A stretch of DNA of 64,000 nucleotides, taken from positions 1,860,001 through 1,924,000 of the forward strand of contig OX327702.1 in the NCBI GenBank assembly GCA_946807835.1, given 5' to 3'. This document shows positions 44,975 to 57,874 of this stretch, piece by piece. The notes beneath the pieces are model-generated. The model saw only the letters and a list, made by a program, of their open reading frames with translations, was not told where the DNA came from and searched no databases. The number at the start of each line of letters is the position of its first letter. The first letter of the stretch is position 1. The DNA comes from Ailanthus altissimus (lineage: Eukaryota; Streptophyta; Magnoliopsida; Sapindales; Simaroubaceae). A program made the position numbers and the translations under genes.

Positions 44975-47144
44975 GCAAAAAGTGGAGTGGGAAAAGTGGG
45001 GTTGGTTTTTTAAATGACATGGAAGATCGAATAGTCGAGGTTTGCTCCTGAGATACAGATGAATTTAATACTAAATAATTGTTAAGTAAACATCAACATT
45101 ACAAAAATAAATAAGTTAATAATTTGCAAATGGGTTCTCTTTGGGGACAAACGACGGAGTTGGTAGCTGGCACTGGTGCCAAATAGCTACAAAATTTGAC
45201 AATACTGGTTTCTCTCCAATGTCCACTATCTAATTTAGCCTCTAATATCTGTCCATGTTATTTCTTTCGATCAATTAATTGTCATTTCTTAGTTTGGAAT
45301 ATCTCTTATTCTATAGTTCTTTATGTATGCACCTCGTGCTATAGATATCGACACATTTTGTATTATATTATTTGGGTTTTTTTTTTCTAAATTTTCTCTT
45401 GAAACAACTTCAGCCGATCGATATTCTGATTGCTCCCTAAACTTAGAATTAAAAGCTACATAAGAAGACCCTGTTGGCTTATTATTTAATGTGACTGATT
45501 TGTTCAATCTCTCTGACGTTGCATAATTATATGGAATCTTGAAACGGATCATAAGAATAAAGTGGGTACTGTTCATTATTTCTTTTATGGAATGATCCGC
45601 TACAAATTGACCATATGATAGCAACCTAAAAATTCTCACAGCTCCAATGTTTTTTTTGTTGATACCAAACACAAGGTAAAATGGAAGCAGAAAATGATCG
45701 GGCATGCAACTTGTAATTACAAGACAGTGTTTTTGTTCTTTTAACTTCTACCTCAACATAATGCTGGCTTTGGTTTCATAGTGATACAAATCATAGAAGA
45801 AAAAGGGAAATGGCTGGATTATTGACTTGGATTTGTTCCCAATTTTTCAACTTGACTGTGGCTTTGCTAGCCAATATCGGGATGTCCAAAATTACTTATA
45901 TTGGCGAAAAAAATGAAATGAGTTGCAAACTAATAAAAGAGTTTGTTGGTTTCTTTTTAAAAAAAAAGAGTTTGTTGGTTTAATGATCTTGTGGTTTTGA
46001 AGGCACAACTGCTGTAATATAGAAGTATTGACTATTAATTGAAACATATATGTATTTAATAAGTATATAACACAGTTTTAACCAAACTTTATTTATTATA
46101 GTTTGAAAAGGGGAGCAACACCCAAGGAACTCAATATATGTATATAGATGGTATACAATTCAATTAATATAGTATTTAATGCATTTATATAGATTGTTAT
46201 TATATAACTATTATAATAATAAAAAATAATTATTTAATTAATAATAATTACCATTGAAATATTATATGCATATAGAGAATAATTTTTTTTTTATAACTTT
46301 TTATAGCTGCTCTCCTTGCGTTCTCTTCCCCTAAAATTTTCATGATAGCCTCTTTTCACCGACAGTTCATTCGGTAGACAAGAAAGACCTCGGCAGTAGT
46401 AAAGGAATTATTAATAAATGAAGAGAAGATGGGAAAATTTCTGCCATTGGAGAGAATTGCTCGATGATTGCGTGGCTCATAATTAATGCCAGGCTGGAGG
46501 CAAGCAAGCATTGACTGTTTTGACTCATATCGTGGCTTGATTGAGACCAAACCCAAAGGTAGCCACCCAGTCACTTTCGGCGTGCGCTAGCTTATTGCTG
46601 ATTCCCTACATCACCCTAAATAATTCGATTCATCATATATATATATATATATATATATACAACTTGGTTTGAATCATGAAAACCCAATTCTTGCTCATGG
46701 ATTGCCACTTGCTGCCACAAAAGATACAAAAAAAAATGGCCGATAACCGAGCATTCATGTGGAGATATTTCTAATATCATTCATGTTAATATCTTTAATG
46801 TTTAATCATGTGGTTATAAATAAGCGTAGACGTAGCTTAAATGCTAATGACACTTTGTAATCATTATCAAAGTCTTCAAGCACCCTCTCACTAAATATAT
46901 ATATATATATCTATATGTTCAATTTGTGTAGGAATTGGGAGTGTAGTGTTGTGACAAGTATGCAGTCACCAATTGTTCTTGTAATTGGATATTCGATATC
47001 AGTTGTGCAAATAAGTATAACATGAAGTAAATCATGGAATGTGGGCTGATCTTGATAAAAAGACACGATTTAATCACACCTAATCATTCAATTAAACTTA
47101 AAATCAATTCAACAATCCATTTCATGATAGAATCATTTTATTAT
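44975..47144. other. WUN1 upstream region and intergenic DNA
   Basis: No further gene recognised. The minus-strand ORF at 45289-45705 is judged accidental. (TA)n microsatellites are at 46635-46659 and 46896-46909. The AT-rich stretch 46180-46290 holds nothing assignable. Confidence 0.55.
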
Positions 47145-47984
47145 TGTTAGAATTGATGATTCAAAATTAGATTTTAAATTGATTTTGAGTCGTAAATTAA
47201 TAAAAAGTCGACATAAGATTAAAAATGCGTCAAACAGACAAAAAAAGAACAAAAATAAAAAGTCAAAAGTAAAGTACTGTTTACATCGAGGTACTATTCT
47301 CATAGCGACTTGCAGGTATTTCTTGTTTTGGTTCAATTCGACTTCTTTGAATGAGTTTTGGACTTCTCTTACATGTGGACTCCTACTCCAATAAGTTATA
47401 AGATTTCTAAGTACACTTTAAAGCCTATACAAAGCACTGTAAACTCATTAGAGTGATCAAGCATCAAAAGTATCAAAAATCTAAACATATATAAAAGATA
47501 ATAGAGAGTTTAAGTAACCTTATGATGCTGAGTGTGCTAGAAAGGGTGTCATGGGATCACTTGAGTGTTGAGTGTACAAGAGAATAATAATATATCCTTT
47601 AAGAGAGAGCTCTAGCTATTCGTTGTATCATTGATTAATCTTTTATTGTAAAGATCTAAGTGATTTTGGATATACTAGTAATCTAGTAAATCTTAGTGAT
47701 CCGGGAGATCTAAGAGTTCTTTGTGAATGGTTAATAAAAAAATATGGATCATTGATTCGTCGTGGATGTACGCGTTTGTTGCTGAACCACATATCTTGTG
47801 TCTTGTGGTGCTTTTTTTTATTTATCTTTATTATTGTGTATGATCTTTTATATTCTTGATTACTTTTAGGTGAAGTTTTTTACAAAATGTATAGGTTCTT
47901 AGAGTATACGCTAAAAACTCTAACAATCAGTTCTAATACTAATTATTAAGTAAGATTATTGCTAAGGCTGATTTTTCCAATAAA
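47145..47984 (+). repeat. 5' LTR of the short Copia element
   Basis: Starts TGTTAGAATTGATG. The right end is set just before the primer-binding-site-like sequence, because similarity with the 3' LTR continues to that point. A TATA-like region and oligo-pyrimidine runs are present but unremarkable. Confidence 0.75.
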
Positions 47985-49196
47985 CTAGTATCATAGCAAT
48001 AGATGAGGTCAATTGTAGAGTATAGGCAGTAAAGTCAGATTACAGAGTAATGGTTGTTCAACTATAGAGACTCATAAGTATAAAGAAGTTCAATGGGAGG
48101 ATGATTATTTTGAAAGGTCTTATTAATAAGTTTAGGTGTTAGAGACAACCCTTAAAGAGACTCAAGCCACAACCAGTGATGAAAAAGCTTGCTTCATTTA
48201 GATCCAAGTCAAATTAAAGAGTCATTCAGATTGAATACAAAAAAATTGATGAAAAGATCAAAACCTAAAAGTGCAGCAGTATGGACTGCAATAGGATAGG
48301 CTGAAAATAGAGATAGAAAAAGAAGAACAATTAAAATTGAAGGAAAAATCTAAAAAAATGCCGAGGGCACTTAGTAAGGAATTTTCTAAAGAAAAAAATC
48401 AATATAAAAGAAAAAGAATGTGATGCTACAATAGTTTATGAGTTGAATTTGGATGTTGCAGAAACCTTAATAACTTCTATAAGAATGTATGGCTAGTGAG
48501 TGAATACTTGGTTTTAGGGTGTAGTTTTCATATGGGACTTAAAAAGTCATTATGTACCAATTATAGATCCACTAAGGGTTGTAAAAGTACCAATGAAAAG
48601 AGATATGACTTCGGTAGTCATAAAGGATTGACAGAATAAAATTGAGACTAATAAGTGAAAAAATAAAGGAGTTACTAGGTATAAGATTTGTTCCTATTCT
48701 CTTGAAAAATTAGTATCCCTAAGAGTGCTAGATCAAGTGAGATATTCATTTAAGGTAAAAAAAAAAAGAATATTGAAGGTATTGAAAAGGATTTATAGTT
48801 GAAAAGCACAATGATGATTATGTGCTTGATGAGAATGTTGTGTATGCATCAATATGAGTTGTTGAAAAGATGCAAACCAAGGGCAGTATTGAAGATTATC
48901 TCACCAAAGTGACATGGGTCGAAAAAGAATGTATGGTAAAGGGATTGTTGGCAAGGATAAGATCTAACCATAAAGGTATTATGATAGTATCTAAGTGACA
49001 CTCGAGATCACAATACGAAAGCTGTCCGAAAAGAAAGATGCATTTAGAATCTTTGAAGACCGAAGTCATAAGCCTTTGAAGAGTTAAGTCTGGGCATGAG
49101 ACTTAATTAGAATTAATGCTAGAGTATTGAGCGTTAATTAAAGAGGGAAAAAATTTTAAATTTTTTTTTGAAGAGATTTTGAATAAATGAGAGGTT

Positions 49197-50088
49197 TGTT
49201 AGAATTGGTGATTAAAAATTGAGTTTGAAATAAATTCTGGGTTAAACCATTGAGGAGTCGACACAAGATTGAGGATGTATTGGACGGACAAGAAAGGAAT
49301 AAAAATAAAAAGTCAACAGCAAGGCACTGTTTATAATAGACTATTCACACCAAGATACTATTCATGTAATACTATTCACATTAAGGTAATGTTCACATGA
49401 TGACTTGAAAGTGTTTCCTGATTTAGTTTAGTTCAACTTCTTCAATTGAGTTTTGGGCTTCCCTTACATATGGACTTCTACTCTAATAAGTTATAAGGTT
49501 TCTAAGGATACTATAAAAGCCTATAAACTCTTGTAAACCCATTAGAGTGATTAAGCATAAAAAGTATAAAAAAAATATAAAAAATATAAATATAAAAAAG
49601 AATAAAGAGCTAATGCAGCCCTCTGGCACTGAGTATGCTAGAGAGGGTGCCATAAGATCACTTAAATGTTGAATGTACAAAAGAGTGATAGTAGATTCTT
49701 TGAGAGAAAGCTCTTACTATTATTTATATTTATTGATTAATCTCTTATTGTAAAAATTTAAGTGATGTAGGAGATACTAATGATTTAGGAGATCTAAATA
49801 ATCTAAGAGATCCAAGAGTTTTTTGTAAACGATTAATGAAATGAGCTGGATCATTGACCCATCGTGTACATAGATATTTATTGCCAAACCACATATACTT
49901 TGTGTCTTGTGATTTTTTTTTTTATCTTTATTATTAAATGTGATCTTTATATTTTTAATTATTTGTAGGTAAAATCTTTCATAAAACGTATAAAATTTTT
50001 AGAATACACGTTAAAAACTTTAACTATGAGATCAATTTTAATACTAATTGTTAAATGAAATTAACAATAAAACTGATTTCTCATAACA
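49197..50088 (+). repeat. 3' LTR of the short Copia element
   Basis: Starts TGTTAGAATTGGTG after a purine tract and ends CTCATAACA. It differs from the 5' LTR by many substitutions and by an extra block near 49340-49405 containing repeated CTATTCACA/AAGGTAATG words, so the insertion is old. Confidence 0.75.
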
Positions 50089-52206
50089 ACTACAATTTTT
50101 AATACTAATAAAAAAATTTCAAACATAGGCAACCTAACTACCTCTAAAGAAAGAAGGAAATACAACATGAAAGTTGTATAACAATATAGCCCACATCATT
50201 AACTCCTTCGAACTTGCCCATGATTAAGGTGGAGCCCTTCCCAACTTCTCTCACTAAGCAAACCGTCCCTCAGTTTGAACCTAACCATAATAATATATTT
50301 TATTGTAAAAAGAAATATGTATAATATAATAATATATTTTATACGTAACCATGCATTTAAGATACCAAGTTGGATCCAACCAAGAATCCTTTGTGTTCAT
50401 GCATGAAGTTCATGGGCAAACATTCTCGTAACAAACCCTGCAATATATCAAACTGAATTGAATAATAACAAGGAAATTTTTAATTTTATAGGTATATATC
50501 AATTTAATCTTTTTTTTAATATATATTATATTAATTCTCTTAAGAATATTTTTAATAATTTTTTATTATTATTTTTTACTCTAAATAATTATCATTTTTG
50601 TCTCAATATAATATATATTAAAAAAATAAAGATTAAATTAATATATATTTATAAAATCAAGAATCAAAATGATATTTCTCCTAATAATGATAACCCACAT
50701 TGCGAATTCATCAACCGATTATTAGTGTGTAGTATGTCTTTCATTGTTGGATTTTGATTTTCGCTGTCTGATAGAATAAGGTATGGAAAATGTCATAAAT
50801 GACATCTGCATTAACGGTGCCAAGGCCCCAAGAACTAGCCTTGGCTTTCTGCGACCATATCCATTGCTCATCCACTCACTCCATGGAATTAGCTCATTGA
50901 AATGTCTTCTCAGTAGGAGAAAGATCCTTGTCAAAGAGGGGATAATTATTGTTTGTTAGGTATTGTTTTGTAAGGTTTCGTATTTCAAAGTAGGGTTTTT
51001 ATTATCTCACTCTTTTAATTTTTCTATCACACCTTACTCTATGAATAGCCATATTTTTTTTATTAATTAGACTAAATTTCTCTTTTAATTTAAATTTTTA
51101 TCGAGTAAAATATAAGAAGTGACTATCGATTATGGAATAAGAATGTAATCATAGTATCATTAACAAACACGTGACATAAAATATTTAAAAATTAGAGCTT
51201 AAGTTAAAAAAGAATCCTCATTCTTCTTTGTTATGAAACATAAATTATTGAAAATTGCAGGGTGCATTATGGAACGGGCCATTGGAGATTGAACCGACAA
51301 TATTGCTGCTAAAAGTTTGTGGTTTTTGTTAGAGTCGACTGAAAAATTATTTGAATGTAAGACTGGGAAAATGGAACCCCAGATTGATCGAAGTGGGCTC
51401 TTTTGATAAAATACAAAACGAGTTAATCATTATTGTGTTTGACTTCAGTCAATTTCGATACAAGTTACAAAGGGGTCTACACAATTGTGAATGTTAGGTA
51501 ACAAGTGCCAATCAATTTGATTGATTACAAATTCAAAATTGATTGGTGATCAAAGGGATCTGTGTCTGTCCATTTCATCAACTGGTGATCATGCATGAGC
51601 CATCATATAACCCATGGGGATCGCTATTTTCCAAATCTATATGACCAAACTTCAATGTTGTCATGTTGGTTGGTGATGAACTGCACATATATTTTGTAAA
51701 AGAGTTCAAATTTGATTTGGTTTCTTCAAGGTTAGTGGAAATATCTTTTTTCAACTATTTTTAAGCAATAAATAATAACTGAATCAGATGTTATTAGAAA
51801 CCATGTAAACAGAATCAGATTTGATTAGAAACGATGCACCTTGAAGAAACATTATTATAAGGCAAAAGATTCGATCCATTGACAATCTTTAAAAAGTGAA
51901 GTTTACAGATCACATTTTATTAAAAACTCTCTTGTATATGTAATTTGCGATTTGAACGAGAGGATAGATACTTACATGTGCAACTTTTTTTTAATATAAG
52001 AGAGGGCTTGAACTAAAGAATAAACGTAATGTTAATTTTGTACCATTTTATTGTTAACACAAATACATTTAACTCTACAAGTTAAACGTCAAATTTAAGT
52101 ATATTTCAGCATTAGTTAGGATCTTTTCCTTAACGGCATTATTTAACTGTATATAGAAAGCTTGAATATTTCTTTTTTAAAAGGCAAAAGTTTGAATTTC
52201 GTATAT
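50089..52206. other. Intergenic; contains a foldback element and an inverted repeat
   Basis: Apart from the MITE-like element at 50475-50685 there is a 13-bp perfect inverted repeat (51720-51732 with 51838-51850, GTTTCTTCAAGGT). Between its arms the word AGAAAC(C/G)ATG occurs twice. The minus ORF at 50722-50934 has mixed composition but no recognisable family. Confidence 0.5.
50475..50685. mobile_element. Foldback MITE-like element, copy 2
   Basis: Arms TATATATCAATTTAATCTTT and AAAGATTAAATTAATATATA (about 50492-50511 and 50627-50646) are inverted complements. They match the arms of the 9248-9545 element, including the flank ending AAAATGATATTT. Non-coding. Confidence 0.65.
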
Positions 52207-52211
52207 ATTCT

Positions 52212-53141
52212 TGTTGAGGGATATCAAGCCGTGTACTTCAATTTGACACCCCTATGGCATCAACTAAGCCACAACCTTGATACCCTTTGCGCAGCGAAAA
52301 ATTATAACTCACACCATAAGTAAGAACACATAAGATTAACACACCAATAAAGATAAAGAAAACAAACCAATCACAAGACACAAGATATACGTGGTTCGGC
52401 CCAAATTACCTACGTCCACGGAGGATCCATGATCCAGCTTCTTCCCATTGAAATAGATCACAAAGTATCTTCTTACATCATCAATGATCCCACAAGACCC
52501 CTTAGTATCTCCCATAGAGACCTCTAAGTATCTACCATTGATCATTGTGACTCTCTAAGACCTCTTCGTATCTCCTCATAAGAGATTTTTACAAGAAACA
52601 CAAGAATAGCCCGAACATCTAAGCCTAAAGGATTTATGGTGTTTCTCTTTTATTCACTCAAAGAATCTAAAGAAGAAAACACCCCCCAAGTGCACCACGC
52701 ACTTAGTGCCTACCTAGCTCCTCTATTCTCTCTTATGGTTACATCTTGAAACCTTAGATGCTTAACCTTAAACAATGGTTTACAAGTGTTTATATAGGGT
52801 ATATTTCGTGCCTACAAACCCTATTCCTTGTTGGAGTAAGAGTCCACTTGTTTTGGAAGTCCAAAACTTCCCAAAACTTGAAATCCCGAGACAAAACAGA
52901 CTTCTCCAAGCGTTCTGGCGTTGCAGCGCTCGTCCCTGGGCGCCGCGGCGGTGGAAGCTGCCAGTGATTCCTTCTTTTTCTTCGCGTCTTTGAGTCCCGT
53001 TTCACTTCCCCTTTCGTGTCCCACACGTCCTAGACTTTTCCATACGTGTCCCACACGTTCTAGACTTCTTGTGACTCTCCACTTTGGTATTCATCTCAAT
53101 TCTTGTCCAATCAAGATTGTTGAATCACCAATTTTTCAACA
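52212..53141 (-). mobile_element. Solo LTR, family A copy 3 (inverted)
   Basis: A 930-bp element from TGTTGAGGGATA to TTTTTCAACA, flanked by ATTCT on both sides (52207-52211 and 53142-53146). Read on the minus strand it shares the TATA region (CCCTATATAAACACTTGTAAA, given as CCCTATATAAAC and CACTTGTAAA) and a GGCAATTTGGGCCGAACCAC-type R/U5 block with copies 1 and 4. No internal genes. This is the best-preserved copy and defines the TGTTGA...TCAACA ends. Confidence 0.9.
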
Positions 53142-54178
53142 ATTCTTTTATGAGTAGCATTGTACATACAAATTCTTTATACAAAATTATCATAATGTAC
53201 AAATTCTTTTTACAAAATTATTGTTTATAAATTGATGTAGCATTCAACTGCTAGCTAAATGAAATGAGTTAATAAAATAAATTAAAAATATATAATATTA
53301 TATATTAATACTTGCATGCCACATCAATTTATTTGAAATAATTTGTATAATTTTATATCAAAAAATTTATTGTTGACCCCAAAATTTGGTAATTTAAAAG
53401 TCAACAAGTTAAATTTATTTATTTTTAATTTGATATTTAACAAGTTAAATTTATTTTTTCTTTTGAGAAACAAGATTAAAATTAACAAAAATATAAAAAA
53501 AATGCAGCAAAATATTGAATTTATAGTGGTTCAATTCAATATAAGCTTACGTCCACTTTATCGAGTTTCATCAGCTCACTTGAATGCAATATAAAATATA
53601 ATTTTACATCAGAGATACATAGAGGCAAAACTTTTACAAAATAAAGAATAACATCCCAAAAGAATAATAGACATGTTGCCCTCTCCCCTCTCACGGATTT
53701 ATGGAGAAATTACTCTTTGTGGAAGCTCCTGATTGATTGTGAGAATTCGATGCCCTTATTCTATAATTTTACCCCTTATTTATAGGGTGGTAGGCGTGTG
53801 GGGATCGTAGAATTTGAGTCAATTAGGATATTATAGTTCTTTCCCAATTATGTTTCGCTTATTAGAGTTCTTCTAAAATAATGATAGTAGCTCCCTTGTT
53901 TACTTAGGACTTTTCTAAAGAGTTCTATTGAAATTTAAGTAACTTTTTTTTACCTATTTAGGAGTTTTTCAAGGCTTTGTAAAAAATTGGGCCTTAAGTC
54001 GAAATTCAAGGGGAATAAAGTTCCTCGACTTTTAGTGTTAACGTGTTGACACTTGAAACTTTATAAGCATAATCTCCTAGGTTAAAGGGGTTCTTCGGGG
54101 GGTTATTGAAGTATTAGGATGGTAAAATTCTTGTTTGATGACTTGACAAGAAGCTTTGAAAATTGTAGTTTTTGGTTT

Positions 54179-54817
54179 GACGCCCATGGCTGAGCGCTGC
54201 GACACCTAGGACAGCACCTCGGCGTCATGGCGTTGGGCGTGATTATGCCCAGCGCTACAGCGCTCAAACGCATCAGAATGTCAGTTTTGGTTCGGGATTT
54301 TGAGTTTTGAAAAGTCTTAGACTTCCAAAATAAGTGGACTCTTACTCCAACAAGGAATAGAGTTAGGCACGAAATACACCCTATATAAACACTTGTAAAT
54401 CTTTTAGTTGAGATTAAGCATTAAGAGAGACTCTAAGAGAGGGGAAGAACTGGGTTGACACTAAGTGCTTGTGTGCGCTAGGGTGGAACCGTCGTTTGAG
54501 TGATCATTGCTCATGGTAGAGTAAGGGTTCACTAAACATTAGGTCCTTTTGAGGGTTCTTCAATTAAGTTTTCCTTATAAAACTTCTAGGGAGTTAATAA
54601 GAGAGGCTAGGATCCTTGGATCCACGTAAACGTCGATAATTGGCCGAACCATGTAAGATGGTGTTGTGCTCTTTTATTTTCTGCTTTGGATTCTTGTTAT
54701 TTTAACTTGATTAATAGGTTATTCCGTTGCGCAAAGAGGTTAGGGTTTTAGGTTGAACTTGAGGTTCTTCGCTTCAACATAACCTCGAGAGGGAGAATGA
54801 CATTTCCTCCCTCAACA
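54179..54817 (+). mobile_element. LTR of family A, copy 4, 5'-truncated, nested
   Basis: Matches the 3' two thirds of 10150-11011, from GACGCCCATGGCTGAG to the terminal CTCAACA. The first third is missing, so it inserted as, or decayed to, a fragment inside the large family B LTR. The TATA region (ACCCTATATAAACACTTG) and GGATCCACG...GGCCGAACCATG block are retained. Confidence 0.8.
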
Positions 54818-54955
54818 CATCTTAATCCGAAAATGGATCCCTACTTAAGCATTACGAGTCCAAACCCTGCATACACCTTACGAGCCTCCGGCCAAGATGA
54901 AGGTTGCTCTTTATAAAGGGTCTCTAGTGAATTTATCCCTCATAATTGGGGTCTT

Positions 54956-55613
54956 CAGTAATTTTACCTTTTGCAGAAGGATCTTTCAGTAATCTTTACC
55001 CTTTTGCAGAGGGACTTTCAATGATTTTTGCCATTCGCAGAGTCACTTTCATTTACCTTAGCCCTTCACAAAAAGGACTTTTAATAATCTTTACTCTTCG
55101 CAGAAGGACTTTGAATACTCTTTGCCCTTTACAAAGAGACTTTTCAACAATATTTGCCCTTCGTAGAGAGATTTTCAATGAGGACTTATGTTGCCTTTAA
55201 TGAGGACGTATATAACCTCAATGCTCTAAACCTTCATCCTTTTGGGATGAGTCATCTAGGAAGATTCTCTAGTAGTTGGCCTCGGAGAAGACTTAAGTGG
55301 TTAACCTTGGGAATGACTTATGTGGTCAGCCTCGGGGCAGACTTATGTAGTCCTCCTTAAAGAGGACTCATGTGGTTGTCTTTGGAGAGGACTTACGTGA
55401 TCGGCCTTAGGGTGAACTCATATGGGCTCTTTAGGCAGTTGACCGAGGAGATCTTCAAAGATGTGCCTTCATAAGGGTCTTCAAGAACTTTGCTCTACAA
55501 GATGAGTTTTCCAATAATTTTACCCCTAATAAATAGGGCCTTTACATATTTTTACCCCTTATGAAAAGGCCATTAAATAATTTTACCCCTCATGGAAGGG
55601 CCTTCAAATAGGT
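54956..55613. repeat. Three tandem arrays inside the family B LTR
   Basis: 54956-55183 holds about seven units of 31-33 bp built on TTTACCCTTTTGCAGAGGGACTTTCA-like words. 55271-55433 holds about six units of roughly 26 bp built on GGCCTCGGAGAGGACTTATGTGGT-like words. 55500-55613 holds about three units of roughly 36 bp built on AATTTTACCCCTTATGAAAGGGCC-like words. Units are diverged, so counts are approximate. Motifs here are described loosely, not as exact consensus. Confidence 0.7.
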
Positions 55614-57256
55614 GGTTATAACTTAGTCTTCAAGTGAGTGGTCATGACTTCAAGCAAGATCCTCAGCCATCCCAGCAACTTTCCCTCCTTAAGTAGGAAT
55701 GCTCACTTTAAATTTGAGTCCTCAAACCCTTTTAGAACTCTCACTACCTATGCCTTGAGCCGAGCTACTCCTAGCACTTGATCATCTCTAAGATGTTCTA
55801 ACTCTTGATTAGATTTATTTTTAGAGTCACCCACTGAAAATATAATTTTCACACCTAAGAAAGTACAAAGTACATCTTATTAAAGATTCGCCTAAAGACC
55901 AGCAAACAAACACTTGAAAGATGAGAACTCAAGATGAACACACAAGTCCTAAGACACCAAATACAAAGAAAGTATGCCAAAAATAATAGAAATGCAATAT
56001 CAAGAAGGCAATACCAAAATACGTACTTGCATAGAAATTGCAAGTAGAAGCAAACTGCAAAGCAAAGATCTTGAATTCCTAAAAATTATCTCTATTGAAA
56101 ATCGTCAAATAGGAACTAAAGTGGAGGATAAAGAAACTACATCTTTAAATATAATTCTCGAGAAGTAATTATAGTTGTCGATCTAAGATCTAAAGATTAG
56201 AACACCCCGAAAGAAGAAAAGTCTTTGTAAATGACATATTCCTTTAAAGGGCATAACTTAACCATTCAACCAGCATCAATTCCCCAAGACGATGTTGCAG
56301 CACTACTAATTACAAAAGAAAAAAGAGATATCTATTCATCTAGCCACCAAATATAGCATATTTCTAACAAAAGTTGCTAATATTAAATGTGCTTTTGGCA
56401 TCAACTTCAAATAAGTAATTCCCATCATCGCTATAATCACACGTATGTATTACGTGGACTGAGGGATTCATTAGCTAAAAGGAATCTCATTAAACAAGTG
56501 TATCCATTCTCTTATACGTGGCATAATCTCAAGCATTGTCTTAAAGGAACATGTTGAGGATGCTGGCAGATCACATCAAAAGGCACTTAAAAGAAACCTC
56601 TAACCCAGGGGATAAGGTTTAGAAAGTTTTCAGAGTCAACAAGTAAACACTGAAAATTGAAGGACCCTTGTTCCCTCTTAAATCTTAGCCCATTTGGCCC
56701 AATAACTATGCGTCCTTAGCCTGTCCGCTGTAACTTACAAGGTCAGGCCTATAAGCACGAGCCCAATGATTACAAGGGTATACGAGTGTTATTGGACTAC
56801 CTCGTAGTCCTTTTCTCACCAATACTATTCTTGGTCATTGGGTACATTCTTCAACCTAATTGACCACCCTAATCGTGCTTAAACAATTTTAAAAGAGCTT
56901 AACCATCAAATAGGGGCCAATTTTTTCAAATAAGACACAAGGACATTATAATTAAGATTATTGTGATTTAAAATAAAAGATAATTGTTCTCATCATTCAA
57001 TCTCTACCTTTCTTTTTTTATTTCCTATTTTTTCTAGGTCATTACTAATTTAAGCATCGAAGTGCTTTCGCTAGAAAAACTTCTGGCATGACTTTACCTT
57101 TATTTTTTATTGTAGGATTCTCATCAGGCCTAACATCCTTGAAGCAGATCAGATAGTAAGTTGCCAATTTTTCTCATAACCTAGCTAAGCTTCCTAGGAG
57201 AAATAAATTCAACTCATTGATTCGGAGATTAACAAAATTTTTGGGTCAACATTTAT

Positions 57257-57865
57257 ACAAATAGTATTTTGTTCCTTTTATTTTCTATTTATCTAAGATA
57301 AGTACTAAAAATACAAACACATCCATATAAACTATCATGGTGAGATACAATTGAATTAGTAAAATAAGTAATATAGTTGAGGCAATAAATGAATATAAAA
57401 AATGTAGCAACAATATTATTTTACTTATCCAATAATATCATTTTACATTAATTAGTATAAATAAATTTGTGTAAGTAGTTTATAGAGTTTTATTCTAATA
57501 ATAAGTAGTTCGTAGAGTTTTATTTTAGTGAGTACTTGGATACATGACAAAAGTTTTTAACACATGTGTATTATGTAAAAATTGTGAATTAACCAACAAT
57601 GTTACATGATAGTGTTGTTCACCATATAATAAACTATATAGCTCAATAATATAATGAGTTATATAGCCCAATAGATTTATTCTCATAGTTTGTATACATA
57701 GAATTATTTCTTTTAAATGATAGCATGGTCAAAGTATTCACTAAGGTTAGGGTCGATAAAGATAAGGCAATCAGTCTTTTAGATCTATTTGGGTTAAAGT
57801 CTAGAAGTGGTATGAATCACAAAATAATCCAAACAATGTGGTATTAGAGAAGTAATATTTTATGA
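57257..57865. other. Intergenic, AT-rich
   Basis: No gene. A short tandem repeat (AAGTAGTTTATAGAGTTTTA and AAGTAGTTCGTAGAGTTTTA) lies near 57471-57525. Confidence 0.5.
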
Positions 57866-57874
57866 TCATCAAAA

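Larger units (their letters stand above)
47145..50088 (+). mobile_element. Short degenerate Ty1/Copia retrotransposon with both LTRs
   Basis: The LTRs (47145 to about 47984, and 49197-50088) share long stretches, begin TGTTAGAATTG and carry the motif of a GTGGATGTA-type U5. A primer-binding-site-like TAGTATCATAGCAA (47986-47999) resembles the complement of initiator tRNA-Met. A purine tract (AAATGAGAGG) precedes the 3' LTR. The 1.2-kb interior has one Copia protease trace, LGCSFHM (48514-48534), and no RT or RNase H, so the element is deleted or was mobilised in trans. Flanks ATTAT and ACTAC may be a decayed target duplication. Many stops. Confidence 0.8.
53371..57251 (-). mobile_element. Large solo LTR (family B) with internal tandem arrays and a nested insertion
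   Basis: The element runs from TGTTGACCCCAAAATTT to AAATTTTTGGGTCAACA and is flanked by TTTAT (53366-53370 and 57252-57256). On the minus strand a CCCTATAAATAAGG promoter-like box (about 53770-53784) is followed by GTGGACGTAAGC and a TTGAACCAC motif near 53530-53560, typical of LTR R/U5 regions, which sets orientation. There is no gag or pol. It is 3881 bp long, about 640 bp of which is a nested LTR of another family. Terminal inverted similarity of about 16 bp is longer than usual for LTRs. Confidence 0.75.

Noticed and set aside
45289..45705. 138-codon minus-strand ORF upstream of the WUN1-like gene
   Set aside because: Mixed, low-information composition with no family resemblance. It lies in AT-rich promoter-side DNA and includes the translation of a T-run. 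It is best explained as chance.
50458..50757. 99-codon plus-strand ORF
   Set aside because: Almost entirely Asn/Ile/Phe/Lys from the foldback element; a product of AT-rich DNA.
54956..55613. Regularly spaced repeats considered as a CRISPR array
   Set aside because: Units are diverged and contiguous, without unique spacers, in plant DNA; they are minisatellites within an LTR.
55974..56168. 64-codon ORF with Glu/Lys-rich sequence
   Set aside because: Inside the large solo LTR, no motif, and on the strand opposite to the LTR's inferred transcription.
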